Shown: positions 45,401 to 53,911 of the stretch, piece after piece
Layout of the letters: each line of letters begins with the position of its first letter
How positions within the stretch are numbered: the first letter of the stretch is position 1
From: Mycolicibacterium nivoides
GTDB lineage: Bacteria; Actinomycetota; Actinomycetes; Mycobacteriales; Mycobacteriaceae
Length of the DNA: 64,000 bases
NCBI RefSeq assembly: GCF_003855255.1
Contig: NZ_CP034072.1
Span: 6,116,989 to 6,180,988, forward strand
Direction: 5' to 3'
Position numbers and translations under genes: made by a program
Notes under the pieces: generated by a model
What the model was told of the DNA's origin: nothing
Databases searched by the model: none
The model's input: the letters and a program-made list of their open reading frames with translations, nothing else

Positions 45401-48400
45401 ACTGGCACCAACGCCCATGTGCTGGTCGAGGAGGCGCCCCTGCAACCGGCACCGGCACCGGCCGACGACCTCGCCGATGGAGATCTCGCCGAGGGCGCCG
45501 CGCCGGAATCGACGCCGGAAATCCAGCCCGAACAGGTGAATGTGCTGACGCTGTCCGCACGGTCGCCGGAGGCACTCGTCGCGTTGGCGCAGCGTTACGC
45601 GACCTGGTTGACCGCGCATCCGGATGCCGACCTCGCGAACTTGTGCCTCACCGCGGGCACCGGCCGTTCGCATTTCGAGCACCGTGCCGCACTGGTGGTG
45701 GACTCGGTCGACGATGCGCGCATCTACCTGGAAGATCTGGCCGAGAATCGCACGCGGCCCGGTGTCGTACGCGGCGAGCACTTGAACCAAGTGACCACGG
45801 CATGGTTGTTCACGGGACAAGGCAGTCAGTACCCGGGAATGGCCCGTGAACTGTTCGACTCCGAACCGGTTTTCGCGGAAACCGTGAAACGCTGCGCAGA
45901 CGCGGTCAAGGACATCCTGCCGAGCCCGCTGCTCGAGGTCATTTTCGCCACCGATCGCGAGACCGGCGGCAAGGCCGGAGAGACGTTGCGGCACACCTCC
46001 TTTGCCCAGCCGGCGATCTTCGCCGTCGAAATGGGCCTGGCTCGGCTGTGGCAGTCGTGGGGCATCGAACCCGACGTGGTGCTCGGGCACAGCGTGGGCC
46101 AGTACGCAGCAGCATGCGTGGCCGGAGTGTTCAGCCTCGAGGACGGTGCGCGGCTCATGGCCGAGCGCGGCCGGCTGTTCGGCAGCCTGCCCGAAGGCGG
46201 ACGAATGGTGGCTGTCTTCGCCGACCCCAAGCACGTCGAGCAGATCGCCGGCGAGTTTCCCCGGGTGTCGGTCGGCGCCTACAACGGGCCCAACACAGTG
46301 CTGTCGGGTCCGGGTGACGATCTCGAGCAGATCGTCGACAAGTTGGGTGACGAGGGAATCCGCTGCACCTGGCTGCAGACAAGCCACGCCTTCCACTCTG
46401 AGCTGCTGGACCCGGTGCTCGATGAGTTCGAGTCGTACGCAGCGCAGTTGCAGTTCGCCACCCCGACATTGCCTCTGGTCTGCAACCGCACCGGTAACGT
46501 GCTCACGGCCCAGACCCCGCTCGATGCGAAGTACTGGCGCCGACACTCACGCCAACCGGTGCAGTTCGCCGAGAGTGTTCGCACCGTGGCGGCACTGGGT
46601 TGCTCGGTGTTGATGGAGATCGGTCCGCAGCCGGTGCTGACCGGGGCTGCGGTCCAGGTCTGGCCGGAGCACCTGCCGGCGCCGCGCGCAATCGTCTCGA
46701 TGCGTAAGGGCGTGGCCGACCGGCGCCAGATCGCCGACGCGCTGGCCTCGGCCTACGTCGGCGGTCACCGACCCGATTTCACCGCGCTGCATCGTCAGCC
46801 CGGTCGCCGGCTCGAATTGCCGACCTATCCGTTCCAGCGTCGGCGCTTCTGGCCCAAGGGAAGCGGCATCGTCGGCTCCGGCATGGACGGTGCCATGGAA
46901 TCCGGAATTTTGGGCAGTGAAAAAGACCTGGCCTCTGGCGATTCCGTGTACACCAGCAGGTTGTCCGTCAAATCCCAGCCGTGGCTTGCCGACCACGTCA
47001 TCTACGGCACCGTCGTCGTCCCCGGGGCGACGTACGCGGCCATGGCACTGGCCGCGGTCGGTACCCCGGCACGGGCAAAGGACGTGTTCTTCTACGAGCC
47101 GATCATCCTGCCCGAGAAGAGCTCTCGCGAGGTGCAGCTGACGTTGCACCCGCTGGACGACGGCGGTGGGTGGAAGTTCCAGGTGCACAGCCGTCCCTAC
47201 GGGGACCGGATCGCCGACTGGTCGCTGAACGCCGAAGGCACGGTTGTGAGCGGTCTGGAGGACGCGGCCGAGGCGCCGGCGTCGGAGGACGACCCGGTCG
47301 ACGAGGCGATCGAGCGCATGAACCGGATGCGCCCGCAGGAACTGTTCGAGACCTTCGCCGACCTGGAACTGTCGTGGGGCCCGAACTGGTCCGGTTCGCT
47401 CAAGTCGCTGTGGCTCGGTGAGGGTGAGGCGATCGGCGACATCCTCGTCGGCGCGGAACTCGCCGAACAACTCGGAACAGAGCCGATGCACCCGGTGCTG
47501 ATGGACCTGTGCACCGGCGTCGCCTTCCCGGCATTCCCGGCACTGTTGGCGGCCGAACAGGGCGTGAACGACCTGTTCCTGCCGCTGCGCTACGGGCAGG
47601 TGACGTTGAAGGAGAAGATGCCCCGGCGGTTCTACTGCCGCGCGAAGTGGCACGAGAGCGCCCTGGACAGCGAAACCCAGGTCTTCGATCTCGATTACCT
47701 CGATCGAGATGGCCGCTACCTGGGCGGAATTCGGGAGTTCACGGTCAAGCGGGCACCTCGCGAGGCGCTGCTACGCGGCCTCGGCGGTGACGCCACCCGG
47801 CTGCTGTACACCCTCGGCTGGGCCGAGGTCCCGGTCCCGGCTTCTGCCGACGAGGCAGTCGACGCAGCGGCAACCGGCACCTGGCTGGTCGCCGGATTCG
47901 ACGACCTTGCGGGCAAGGTGCCGGGCTGCATCCCGTTCGATCGGAACACCGGTCAGCAACTGGGTGAGGTCCTGACCGAGGCCAAGGAGCGCGGCCTGCC
48001 GTTCTCCGGTGTCGTCTGGCGTGCCGCCGCACCGAGTCCGGGAGAGTCGAGCGCTGACGGCCAGGCTCGACTCGAGACCGAGATCGCCAACCTGCTCGGC
48101 GCGGTGCACACCGTGCAGGGCGGGGAGATCAAACTGCCCGGCGGACTCTGGATCGTCACCGAGCGGGCGGTCGCCACCGAATCCGGTGAGCCTGTCGATC
48201 CCGTACAGGCCGCGCTGTGGGGATTCGGACGCACCACGATCAACGAGGAACCGGCGCTGCGCGCCAAGCTGGTCGATACCGACGGATCACCCGAGGCCGT
48301 GCAGGCGCTGGCGAAACTGTTGGCCACACCGGTCGAGGAGCCGGAAATCGCTGTGCGGCAGGGTAAGCTGCTGGCCTCCCGGTTGCTGCCGTGGTCGCGC

Positions 48401-50614
48401 AGCGGGCATCTCACGGTGCCGCGCGGGAGCGACTACGCCCTGTTGCCCACCGAACGCGGGGCGATCGACAACCTGCGGATCACCGAAAAGGAAGTACCGG
48501 CGCCGGACGAGGGCTACGTGCAGGTGCGGGTCGAGGCCGCAGGTCTCAACTTCCGTGACGTGCTCAACGTGCTGGGCCTGTACCCGGGTGACCCCGGACC
48601 GATCGGTGGTGACTTCGCCGGTGTTGTCACGCAATTGGGTGAGGGCGTCACCGAAGTCGAGGTGGGCCAGCGGGTCTACGGCTCCATGCAGGGTGCCTTC
48701 GCCAGCCGGTTCAACGCGCCGGCGCAGTTCCTGGCACCGATCCCCGACGGGGTCAGCGCGGTCGAGGCCGCCACGATTCCCGCCGCGGCGCTGACGGTCC
48801 GGCTCGCATTCGACTGGGCGCAACTGAAGCCGGGCGACAAGGTGCTCATCCACGCCGCCAGTGGTGGTGTGGGACTGGCGGCCATCCAGATGGCGCAGCA
48901 GTGCGGTGCCGAGGTCTATGCGACGGCGAGCACCTTCAAGCGGGCAACGGTTCGCAAGCTCGGCGTCAAGTACGTGTATGACTCGCGTACAACTGATTTC
49001 GCCGACCAGATCCTGGCGGACACCGGCGGCGCCGGCGTGGACGTGGTGCTCAACAGCCTGACGAGTGAAGGTTTCGTCGAGGCGACCGTGCGCGCCACCG
49101 CCAAGAACGGCCGGTTCGCCGAGATCGCCAAGCGCGATATCTGGACCCCGGAGCAGATGGCCGAGGCCCGACCCGACATCGCGTACGAGATCGTCGCGTT
49201 GGACACGGTGATGTTCCAAGAGCCCGAACGCATTCGCACCTTGCTGACCGAGGTGTCGGACGGATTGGCCAAGGGACAATGGACGCCACTGCCCGCCGAG
49301 ATCTACCCGCTGACGGAGGCCAGGACGGCGTTCCGGCGCATGCAGCAGGCCCGGCACATCGGCAAGATCGTGTGCCAGATGCCGAACCCGCTTGCACCGC
49401 GCCCGGATCGGACGTACCTGATCACCGGTGGCCTGGGTGCGATCGGTCTGCACACGGCTGCGTATCTGGCCCAGCTGGGCGCCGGTGACATCGTGTTGAC
49501 CAGCCGCCGGGCACCCGATGCGGACGCTCAGCGGTTGATCGAGGAGATCACCGAGCGTTACAAGACCCGCATCCACGTCTTCGCCGCCGATGTCGGCGAG
49601 GAGTCCGAAGTGGTGAAGCTCCTCGAGCGGATCCGCGCCGAATTGCCCCCGCTCGCCGGTGTGGCACATCTGGCGGGTGTGCTCGATGACGCGCTGCTGG
49701 GCCAGCAGAGTGTGGAGCGATTCCGGACCACCCTGGCGCCCAAGGCCTTCGGCGCCGAGTACCTGGACAGGTTGACGAAAGACGACGAGCTGGACTTCTT
49801 CATCGTGTCCTCCTCGGTGTCCAGCTTGTTCGGTTCACCCGGTCAGTCCAACTACGCGACCGCCAACGCGTTGCTCGACGGTCTGATCGCGCAGCGTAGG
49901 TCTCAGGGCCTGCCGGCCACGGGGATCAACTTCGGTCCCTGGGGCCAGGGCGGCATGGCCTCCTCGGAGGCGGCGACCGCGAATATCAGTGCACAGGGCC
50001 TGATTCCGCTGGAGCCGTCGGCGGCGCTGAGTGCCCTGTCCGAGGCCATCGCCAACGGAACCGGCCAGGCCACCGTCATCAAGGCGAACTGGCAGCGGGC
50101 CGCCAAGGTGCTGGGCAGTCAGCGGCCGCCGATCCTCGACCTGGTGTTGCCGAGTGCCGTCGGCGAGGTCGTCGGTGACAGCGAGGTTCTCAAGCAGCTG
50201 CTCGAGATCCCGGTGCCACAGCGTGCCGGGTTCGTGACCGAGTTCCTGCAGAAGGAAGTGCAGAACTTCCTGCGGCTCGCCTCACCGCCTGCCGCGACCA
50301 GTCGGTTCCTGGATCTCGGCACGGACTCGCTGATGGCGATCGAACTCCGCAACCGGCTGCACACTCAGTTCGGCGGCAAGTTCACGCTCAACGCCACCGC
50401 GGTGTTCGACTACCCGACCATCGGCGGGCTCGCCGAATACCTCGTCGGTCAGCTGCCCGACGCGGAATCGGCGGAGTCACCGACGGATTCCCCGGACGCA
50501 CCAGCGGAGTCGACGGAATCGCCGGAGGCGTCACAGCAGGAGGCTCAGGAGGAGTCCGCCGCAGAGGCGCCCTCCGACCCCGAGCCGCAGGCTGACGCGG
50601 CCGAGACCACCTAG
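39458..50614 (+). CDS. pks: bimodular type I polyketide synthase (phleic acid synthase)
   Basis: This 3,718-residue PKS has two modules. Module 1: KS (Cys184 in VDTACSSS), AT (Ser642 in GHSVGQ; His740 of SHAFH), KR (Tyr1335), ACP (Ser1506); no dehydratase is seen between AT and KR. Module 2: KS (Cys1739), AT (Ser2212; His2310 of SHAFH), DH (His2513 in HVIYGTVVVP), ER (GGVGLAAIQMAQQ near 3135), KR (Tyr3466), ACP (Ser3624); no thioesterase. SHAFH in both ATs indicates malonyl-CoA, so the chain is unbranched. Phleic acids (repeat CH=CH-CH2-CH2) fit an alternating two-module iterative machine. The tail after the last ACP is acidic and low complexity. ATG 39458 has AGGAGG upstream. No in-frame interruption was seen over 11.2 kb. 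Confidence 0.94.
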   Translation: MGTAEHPIDKSPRFAIVGYAARFPGAPDADAFWEVLREGRDAVSEIPEDRWDVDEFFDPEPGVPGKVVTRRAGFVDDVTGFDAPFFGLSTREVRLMDPQHRLLLETAWRAVEHSGTAPTALAETNTGVFVGLATHDYLGMASDELTYPEIEAYMAIGTSNAAAAGRISYRLGLQGPSVAVDTACSSSLVAIHQACQALRLGECDLALAGGANVLLTPATMITFSSAHMLAPDGRCKTFDAAADGYVRGEGCGVIVIKRLEDAIRDGDRIRAVIRGSAINQDGASGGLTVPNGVAQQRVITDALERSGLKPSEVNYLEAHGTGTSLGDPIEAQAAGAVLGAGREPDRPLLIGSAKTNIGHLEAAAGIAGVIKVILSLENEILPKHLHFENPSPHIPWDRLAVEVVKESIPWERNGEPRIAGVSSFGFAGTNAHVILEEAPEPTARPAAEPGPTGHPESKRFSILPVSARTPEALVQVADEYRNWLGAHPDATLADVCLTAGVGRAHLEHRAALVVNSREAAVELLGALADDRPAPGLVRGESHDTPKTAWLFTGQGSQYPGMARELFDIEPVFAETLTRCAAVVADVLEKPLLDVIFDLDSPDAEETLRQTSYAQPALFALEMGLARLWQSWGFEPDVVLGHSVGQYSAACVAGVFSLEDGARLMAERGRLFGSLPAGGRMVAVFAGAERVESLTDEYPTLSVAAYNGANTVLSGPADDLEQAVARLTADGVRCDWLETSHAFHSALLDPILDEFEAYANRFTFKAPQRILIDNRTGAALGRSVKMDGAYWRRHARQPVEFAKSVRTLADLNCKVLLEVGPRPVLTATALGAWPDPATAPRVITSLRRNTADHRQITEAVADAYVLGHLPDFGAFRQAHAQKLDLPTYPFEHRQYWYRDNREEPNQQQHVAARTQAIRLLEDGRIEELAALLDGAGEDDQTFAVLTKLAAQHNQQRSTQSIADDRYEFRWEKAVTPLSGAEAGDSSWILIGDESEALKPLVDTLTARGQQYRFLQLPASDADEVQLAATLRAAAAGDSTLRIVHVAALDSGATPSMRSLLRMQHQVLAGTRRLFRAAVAADLRAPVWLVTRGAQHVTEADTVTPEQSALWGFGRAAALELPQLWGGLADLSEGTTGEWSALLNRIPTASESAVKEDQVALRGHEVYVPRLVRPVDLPSGKPLELRADATYLVTGGLGSIGLEIAGYLAAHGAKQLVLTSRRQPGDTAQKRIDALRDQHGCEIRVATADVADAHDVARLLAGVRADLPPLAGIVHAAGEIGTTPLSELDDAEVDRVFAGKVWGAWHLSEAAADEKLDFFISTSSIASVWGGFGQTAYSAANAFLDGLSWRLRKQGIAGTSVNFGPWSAGMADAESRARLEQRGIKTLSPSDALAGLADVVAAASADGPAQGVIARIDWSRFLPLYQQAGRRAFLSELERELPAALSGAATPVTASGKTKLVEQLTNAPVQQRKKLLTDYLRDAVAEVTRVDAAEIREDAGFFDLGMDSLMAVELRRRMEQGVGAEIPITLVMDYPRISDVADYLLGDVLGLSEQAKPAPQLAAAATRTDEPIAIVAVSCRFPGAPDPEAFWDVLSGGVDTIREVPEDRFDIDEFFDADPDAPGKTYTRFGGFLDGIDGFDPEFFGISPREAVWIEPQQRLMLETVWEGLERAGYAPATLRGSQTGIFVGVAANEYAHLLSSESIDKIEPHFITGNALNAISGRVAFALGLEGPAVAIDTACSSALVAVHQACQALHSGDCDMALAGGVNVLLSPVTVVAASRARMLSPVGRCKTFDASADGYVRSEGCGILVLKRLSDAQRDGDRICAVIPSSGVNQDGASSGLTVPNGGAQQRLIGSVLARAGLSGGDVDYLEAHGTGTPLGDPIEVQAAAAAYGGSRDTDRPLLMGSVKTNIGHTESASGAAGLIKVVLSLQHETLPQSLHFDNPSPHIPWDSLPVRVVDKAIPWQPNGRPRRAGVSSFGFTGTNAHVLVEEAPLQPAPAPADDLADGDLAEGAAPESTPEIQPEQVNVLTLSARSPEALVALAQRYATWLTAHPDADLANLCLTAGTGRSHFEHRAALVVDSVDDARIYLEDLAENRTRPGVVRGEHLNQVTTAWLFTGQGSQYPGMARELFDSEPVFAETVKRCADAVKDILPSPLLEVIFATDRETGGKAGETLRHTSFAQPAIFAVEMGLARLWQSWGIEPDVVLGHSVGQYAAACVAGVFSLEDGARLMAERGRLFGSLPEGGRMVAVFADPKHVEQIAGEFPRVSVGAYNGPNTVLSGPGDDLEQIVDKLGDEGIRCTWLQTSHAFHSELLDPVLDEFESYAAQLQFATPTLPLVCNRTGNVLTAQTPLDAKYWRRHSRQPVQFAESVRTVAALGCSVLMEIGPQPVLTGAAVQVWPEHLPAPRAIVSMRKGVADRRQIADALASAYVGGHRPDFTALHRQPGRRLELPTYPFQRRRFWPKGSGIVGSGMDGAMESGILGSEKDLASGDSVYTSRLSVKSQPWLADHVIYGTVVVPGATYAAMALAAVGTPARAKDVFFYEPIILPEKSSREVQLTLHPLDDGGGWKFQVHSRPYGDRIADWSLNAEGTVVSGLEDAAEAPASEDDPVDEAIERMNRMRPQELFETFADLELSWGPNWSGSLKSLWLGEGEAIGDILVGAELAEQLGTEPMHPVLMDLCTGVAFPAFPALLAAEQGVNDLFLPLRYGQVTLKEKMPRRFYCRAKWHESALDSETQVFDLDYLDRDGRYLGGIREFTVKRAPREALLRGLGGDATRLLYTLGWAEVPVPASADEAVDAAATGTWLVAGFDDLAGKVPGCIPFDRNTGQQLGEVLTEAKERGLPFSGVVWRAAAPSPGESSADGQARLETEIANLLGAVHTVQGGEIKLPGGLWIVTERAVATESGEPVDPVQAALWGFGRTTINEEPALRAKLVDTDGSPEAVQALAKLLATPVEEPEIAVRQGKLLASRLLPWSRSGHLTVPRGSDYALLPTERGAIDNLRITEKEVPAPDEGYVQVRVEAAGLNFRDVLNVLGLYPGDPGPIGGDFAGVVTQLGEGVTEVEVGQRVYGSMQGAFASRFNAPAQFLAPIPDGVSAVEAATIPAAALTVRLAFDWAQLKPGDKVLIHAASGGVGLAAIQMAQQCGAEVYATASTFKRATVRKLGVKYVYDSRTTDFADQILADTGGAGVDVVLNSLTSEGFVEATVRATAKNGRFAEIAKRDIWTPEQMAEARPDIAYEIVALDTVMFQEPERIRTLLTEVSDGLAKGQWTPLPAEIYPLTEARTAFRRMQQARHIGKIVCQMPNPLAPRPDRTYLITGGLGAIGLHTAAYLAQLGAGDIVLTSRRAPDADAQRLIEEITERYKTRIHVFAADVGEESEVVKLLERIRAELPPLAGVAHLAGVLDDALLGQQSVERFRTTLAPKAFGAEYLDRLTKDDELDFFIVSSSVSSLFGSPGQSNYATANALLDGLIAQRRSQGLPATGINFGPWGQGGMASSEAATANISAQGLIPLEPSAALSALSEAIANGTGQATVIKANWQRAAKVLGSQRPPILDLVLPSAVGEVVGDSEVLKQLLEIPVPQRAGFVTEFLQKEVQNFLRLASPPAATSRFLDLGTDSLMAIELRNRLHTQFGGKFTLNATAVFDYPTIGGLAEYLVGQLPDAESAESPTDSPDAPAESTESPEASQQEAQEESAAEAPSDPEPQADAAETT

Positions 50615-50621
50615 CGCGACA

Positions 50622-50669
50622 AGACGCAAAACTGCCCCTTTTCACACGAAAAGGGGCAGTCTTGCGTCT
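50622..50669. terminator. long hairpin after the pks gene
   Basis: A 22-base arm (50622-50643) pairs with 50648-50669 at 21 of 22 positions around the loop ACAC. It starts 7 bases after the pks stop and lies before the convergent oxidoreductase stop, so it can terminate both genes. The right arm runs into GCGTCTGCTCGGC, which recurs at the 61.2-kb hairpin. Confidence 0.8.
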
Positions 50670-50687
50670 GCTCGGCGATCGGGAGGA

Positions 50688-51767
50688 TCAGATCCAGCGG
50701 GTGGCCTCGACCTCAGGAGGAAGCGGTGGGTGCAACGGCACGTCGAGTCCGTCGTAGATACCGGGCTTCTGGGTGGCCAGCCAGTCGATCGCGCCGAGCA
50801 GGCGGTTGGCCGCGGTGGTGTTGCCGCCATCGGCCCGGGTGCCACCCGGCACGTCGGCGCGCACCACGATGCTCAGCTGTGGATCGCCGTCGACGATCAC
50901 CCGGTGGTCGCCGACGCCTTCGTCCGGCTGCGGCCAGTCCGGCGCGCAGGCGGGGTCGATGCGGGTGATGTGTTCGATGACGACCCGCTCGACACCGTTG
51001 GCCCATCCGATGACCTGCAACCGGAACGCGCCCTGCGTGCCGGCCTCGAACCGGCCCATGACGTTGTCGACGGCCTCGGTCAGCGGCAGCCGTTCGACCG
51101 TCTCGGTGATGTCGTCGATCTCCAGTCCGAGGCCGCGGCCGATCAGCCGGACGTTGCCGCCCCACACCATGGTGGGGATGGACGGCAGCAGCATCATCGG
51201 GGTCTCGTCCATCGACCCGCCGAAACCGCACAGCACCCGCACCGAATGCGGTTGGTTGTAAGTGGAGTAGTCGAAGATCTCCTGACACCGGATGGTTCGG
51301 ACCCGGGTACACAGTCCGGCCGCGATCACGGCGAGGGCGTCATTGCCCCAGCCCGGGTCCACACCGCTGACCAGAAGTGCGGAGTTTCCGGCCACCGCGG
51401 CCTCGGTGAGCCGGTCGACCCACTCCGCCGGAGCCGAGGCCGGGTCGTAGAGCGAGTAGAGCGACGGTGTCACCACCTGTTTGCCCGCCCGCAGGCACCG
51501 TTCGATCTCGACGATGGCCTCCTCAGGCCGGATATCGCCGGAGGACATATAGGCGACGGCATCGCACTGGGCGAGCGCCGCGTCCACGTCGGTGGTGGCG
51601 CTGACACCGGTGAGGCCGTCGAGCTTGGCGAATGTCGCGGCGTCACGACCAGCCTTGTCCGGGGATGACGTGATGACAGCAGCCAGTTCCAGGCCCGGGA
51701 ATGCAGTGGCCGACCTGATGGCCGTCGCACCCATGTTCCCCGTACCCCACACCGCGATTCGACGCAT
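50688..51767 (-). CDS. DapB-fold NAD(P)-dependent oxidoreductase
   Basis: This 359-residue protein has an N-terminal Rossmann fold (VWGTGNMGATAIRSATAFPGLELAAVITSS) and a C-terminal dimer domain, as in dihydrodipicolinate reductase-like and amine dehydrogenase-like enzymes. The first fold is followed by AYMSSGDIRPEEAIVEIERCL and SGVDPGWGNDALAVIAAGL. It is not a lysine-pathway DapB: it is longer and lacks the family's signature. Mycobacteria have many such paralogs of unknown substrate. ATG 51767 begins the fold at once. It lies between the pks and fadE5 genes, with its 3' end meeting the pks terminator. Confidence 0.8.
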   Translation of the reverse strand: MRRIAVWGTGNMGATAIRSATAFPGLELAAVITSSPDKAGRDAATFAKLDGLTGVSATTDVDAALAQCDAVAYMSSGDIRPEEAIVEIERCLRAGKQVVTPSLYSLYDPASAPAEWVDRLTEAAVAGNSALLVSGVDPGWGNDALAVIAAGLCTRVRTIRCQEIFDYSTYNQPHSVRVLCGFGGSMDETPMMLLPSIPTMVWGGNVRLIGRGLGLEIDDITETVERLPLTEAVDNVMGRFEAGTQGAFRLQVIGWANGVERVVIEHITRIDPACAPDWPQPDEGVGDHRVIVDGDPQLSIVVRADVPGGTRADGGNTTAANRLLGAIDWLATQKPGIYDGLDVPLHPPLPPEVEATRWI

Positions 51768-51940
51768 CCGCCCACCCTAAGTGGTGATATTCGTGAGGAT
51801 CGTCACAATCCGATAACACTGCTGGTCAGCCGCGTTTTGCACGGGAGGTACAGAGGTCGATCAACCACTGGGTTGGTTAGCTTCCAGAAATTGCTCAGAG
51901 TCTCTTTGCGTTGAAGTTACCGAACGGTATAGTTAGCCGC

Positions 51941-51958
51941 AGTTACTGGTGGGTAACT
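51941..51958. promoter_or_regulatory. inverted repeat upstream of fadE5
   Basis: AGTTAC (51941-51946) and GTAACT (51953-51958) form a 6-6-6 inverted repeat around TGGTGG. It lies 45 bases before the fadE5 start codon. The form fits either a TetR-type fatty-acid regulator site or a GTTAC-N6-GTAAC site; the actual binding protein is not known. Confidence 0.5.
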
Positions 51959-52003
51959 TATCCAAAGTACCCAACCTCAGGTGGCATTCCACAAGGAGGA
52001 AAA

Positions 52004-53839
52004 GTGAGCCACTACAAGAGCAATGTCCGTGACCAGGTCTTTAACCTGTTCGATGTCTTCGGGATCGACAAGGTGCTCGGCACCGGTGCGTTCGCGGACC
52101 TCGACCAGGATTCGGCCCGTGAGATGCTCGCGGAGATCGCCCGGCTGGCTGAAGGCCCCATCGCCGAGTCGTTCGCCGACGGTGACCGCAATCCCCCGGT
52201 GTTCGACCCCACGACCCACAGCGTCAAGCTGCCCGAGGCCTTCAAGAAGTCGATGCGCGCACTCCTCGACGGTGGCTGGGACAAGGTCGGCCTCTCCGAG
52301 GAACTCGGCGGCATGCCGGTGCCTCGCGCCCTGCAGTGGGCCCTGATCGAGCACATCCTCGGCGCCAACCCCGCGGCCTACATGTACGCGATGGGCGCGG
52401 GCATGTGCGAGATCTTCTACAACAACGCCACTGACGAGCAGAAGAAGTGGGCCGTGCTGGGCGCGGAGCGCGGTTGGGGCGCCACCATGGTGCTCACCGA
52501 GCCCGACGCCGGTTCGGACGTCGGCGCCGGCCGCACCAAGGCCGTCAAGCAGGAGGACGGCTCCTGGCACATCGACGGCGTGAAGCGGTTCATCACCTCC
52601 GCCGACTCCGACGATCTGTTCGAGAACATCATGCACCTGGTGCTGGCCCGCCCCGAGGGCGCAGGCCCGGGCACCAAGGGTCTGTCGCTGTTCTTCGTGC
52701 CGAAGTTCCTCTTCGACTTCGAGACCGGTGAGCTGGGCGAGCGCAACGGCGCCTTCGTCACCAACGTCGAGCACAAGATGGGCCTCAAGGTCTCCACCAC
52801 CTGTGAGCTGACCTTCGGCCAGCACGGTGTCCCCGCCAAGGGCTGGCTGGTCGGCGAGGTACACAACGGCATCGCGCAGATGTTCGACGTCATCGAGCAG
52901 GCCCGAATGATGGTGGGCACCAAGGCCATCGCGACCCTGTCGACCGGTTACCTCAACGCTCTCGAGTACGCCAAGGAGCGCGTGCAGGGTGCCGACCTGA
53001 CCCAGATGATGGACAAGACCGCCCCGCGCGTCACCATCACCCATCACCCCGACGTGCGTCGCAGCCTGATGACGCAGAAGGCCTACGCCGAGGGACTGCG
53101 CGCGCTGTACATCTACACCGCGACGTTCCAAGATGTCGAGGTCGCCAAGGCCGTGCACGGCATCGAGGGCGAGCTGGCGCACAAGGTCAACGACCTGCTG
53201 CTCCCGATCGTCAAGGGTGTCGGCTCCGAGCGCGCATACGAGAAGCTGACCGAGAGTCTGCAGACCTTCGGTGGCTCCGGCTTCCTGCAGGACTACCCGG
53301 TCGAGCAGTACATCCGCGACGCCAAGATCGACTCGCTGTACGAGGGCACCACCGCCATCCAGGCGCAGGACTTCTTCTTCCGCAAGATCGTCCGCGACAA
53401 GGGTCAGGCGCTGGCATTCGTGGCCGGTGAGATCGAGCAGTTCATCAAGAACGAGACCGGCAACGGCCGCCTCAAGACCGAGCGCGAGCTGCTGGCCACC
53501 GCCCTGGCCGACGTCCAGGGCATGGCCGCCACCCTCACCGGCTACCTGATGGCCGCGCAGGAGGATGCCGCCAGCATCTACAAGGTGGGCCTCGGTTCGG
53601 TCCGCTTCCTGATGGCGGTCGGCGACCTGCTGCTCGGCTGGCTGCTGGCCCGCCAGGCCGCGGTTGCGATCGAGAAGCTCGACGCAGGGGCCACCGGCGA
53701 GGACCGCACCTACCTCGAGGGCAAGATCGGCGCCGCATCGTTCTTCGCCAAGAACATGCTGCCGCTGCTCACCAGCACCCGTCAGGTCATCGAGACCATC
53801 GACAACGAGGTGATGGAGCTCGACGAGGCTGCGTTCTAA
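52004..53839 (+). CDS. fadE5: acyl-CoA dehydrogenase FadE5
   Basis: This 611-residue acyl-CoA dehydrogenase corresponds in length and position to Rv0244c (611 residues, memory), a broad-range FadE. It catalyses the first step of beta-oxidation, making trans-2-enoyl-CoA with FAD. Seen motifs: [13 protein letters not shown] (FAD/substrate loop), [14 protein letters not shown], and the family signature at [34 protein letters not shown], with the catalytic Glu in YEGTT. The C-terminal about 130 residues are the extra helical part of the long form. GTG 52004 has AAGGAGGA upstream and codes [11 protein letters not shown]; the longer frame has no such site. It is followed by a strong hairpin. Confidence 0.95.
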   Translation: MSHYKSNVRDQVFNLFDVFGIDKVLGTGAFADLDQDSAREMLAEIARLAEGPIAESFADGDRNPPVFDPTTHSVKLPEAFKKSMRALLDGGWDKVGLSEELGGMPVPRALQWALIEHILGANPAAYMYAMGAGMCEIFYNNATDEQKKWAVLGAERGWGATMVLTEPDAGSDVGAGRTKAVKQEDGSWHIDGVKRFITSADSDDLFENIMHLVLARPEGAGPGTKGLSLFFVPKFLFDFETGELGERNGAFVTNVEHKMGLKVSTTCELTFGQHGVPAKGWLVGEVHNGIAQMFDVIEQARMMVGTKAIATLSTGYLNALEYAKERVQGADLTQMMDKTAPRVTITHHPDVRRSLMTQKAYAEGLRALYIYTATFQDVEVAKAVHGIEGELAHKVNDLLLPIVKGVGSERAYEKLTESLQTFGGSGFLQDYPVEQYIRDAKIDSLYEGTTAIQAQDFFFRKIVRDKGQALAFVAGEIEQFIKNETGNGRLKTERELLATALADVQGMAATLTGYLMAAQEDAASIYKVGLGSVRFLMAVGDLLLGWLLARQAAVAIEKLDAGATGEDRTYLEGKIGAASFFAKNMLPLLTSTRQVIETIDNEVMELDEAAF

Positions 53840-53852
53840 GAAGCTGCCAACG

Positions 53853-53882
53853 ATGAGGCCCCGGGTTCGCCCGGGGCCTCAT
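53853..53882. terminator. GC-rich hairpin with TTCG loop after fadE5
   Basis: ATGAGGCCCCGGG (53853-53865) pairs exactly with 53870-53882 around the tetraloop TTCG, 13 bases after the fadE5 stop. UUCG-type loops are very stable in RNA. No U-tract is present; the site is a strong intrinsic terminator candidate. Confidence 0.85.
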
Positions 53883-53911
53883 TGCATTTGGGAGACAGGC
53901 AAACTGGTTCC

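Noticed and set aside
39458..47000. Direct repeats between the two PKS modules
   Set aside because: Similarity between KS1/KS2 and AT1/AT2 is domain homology, not a mobile repeat.
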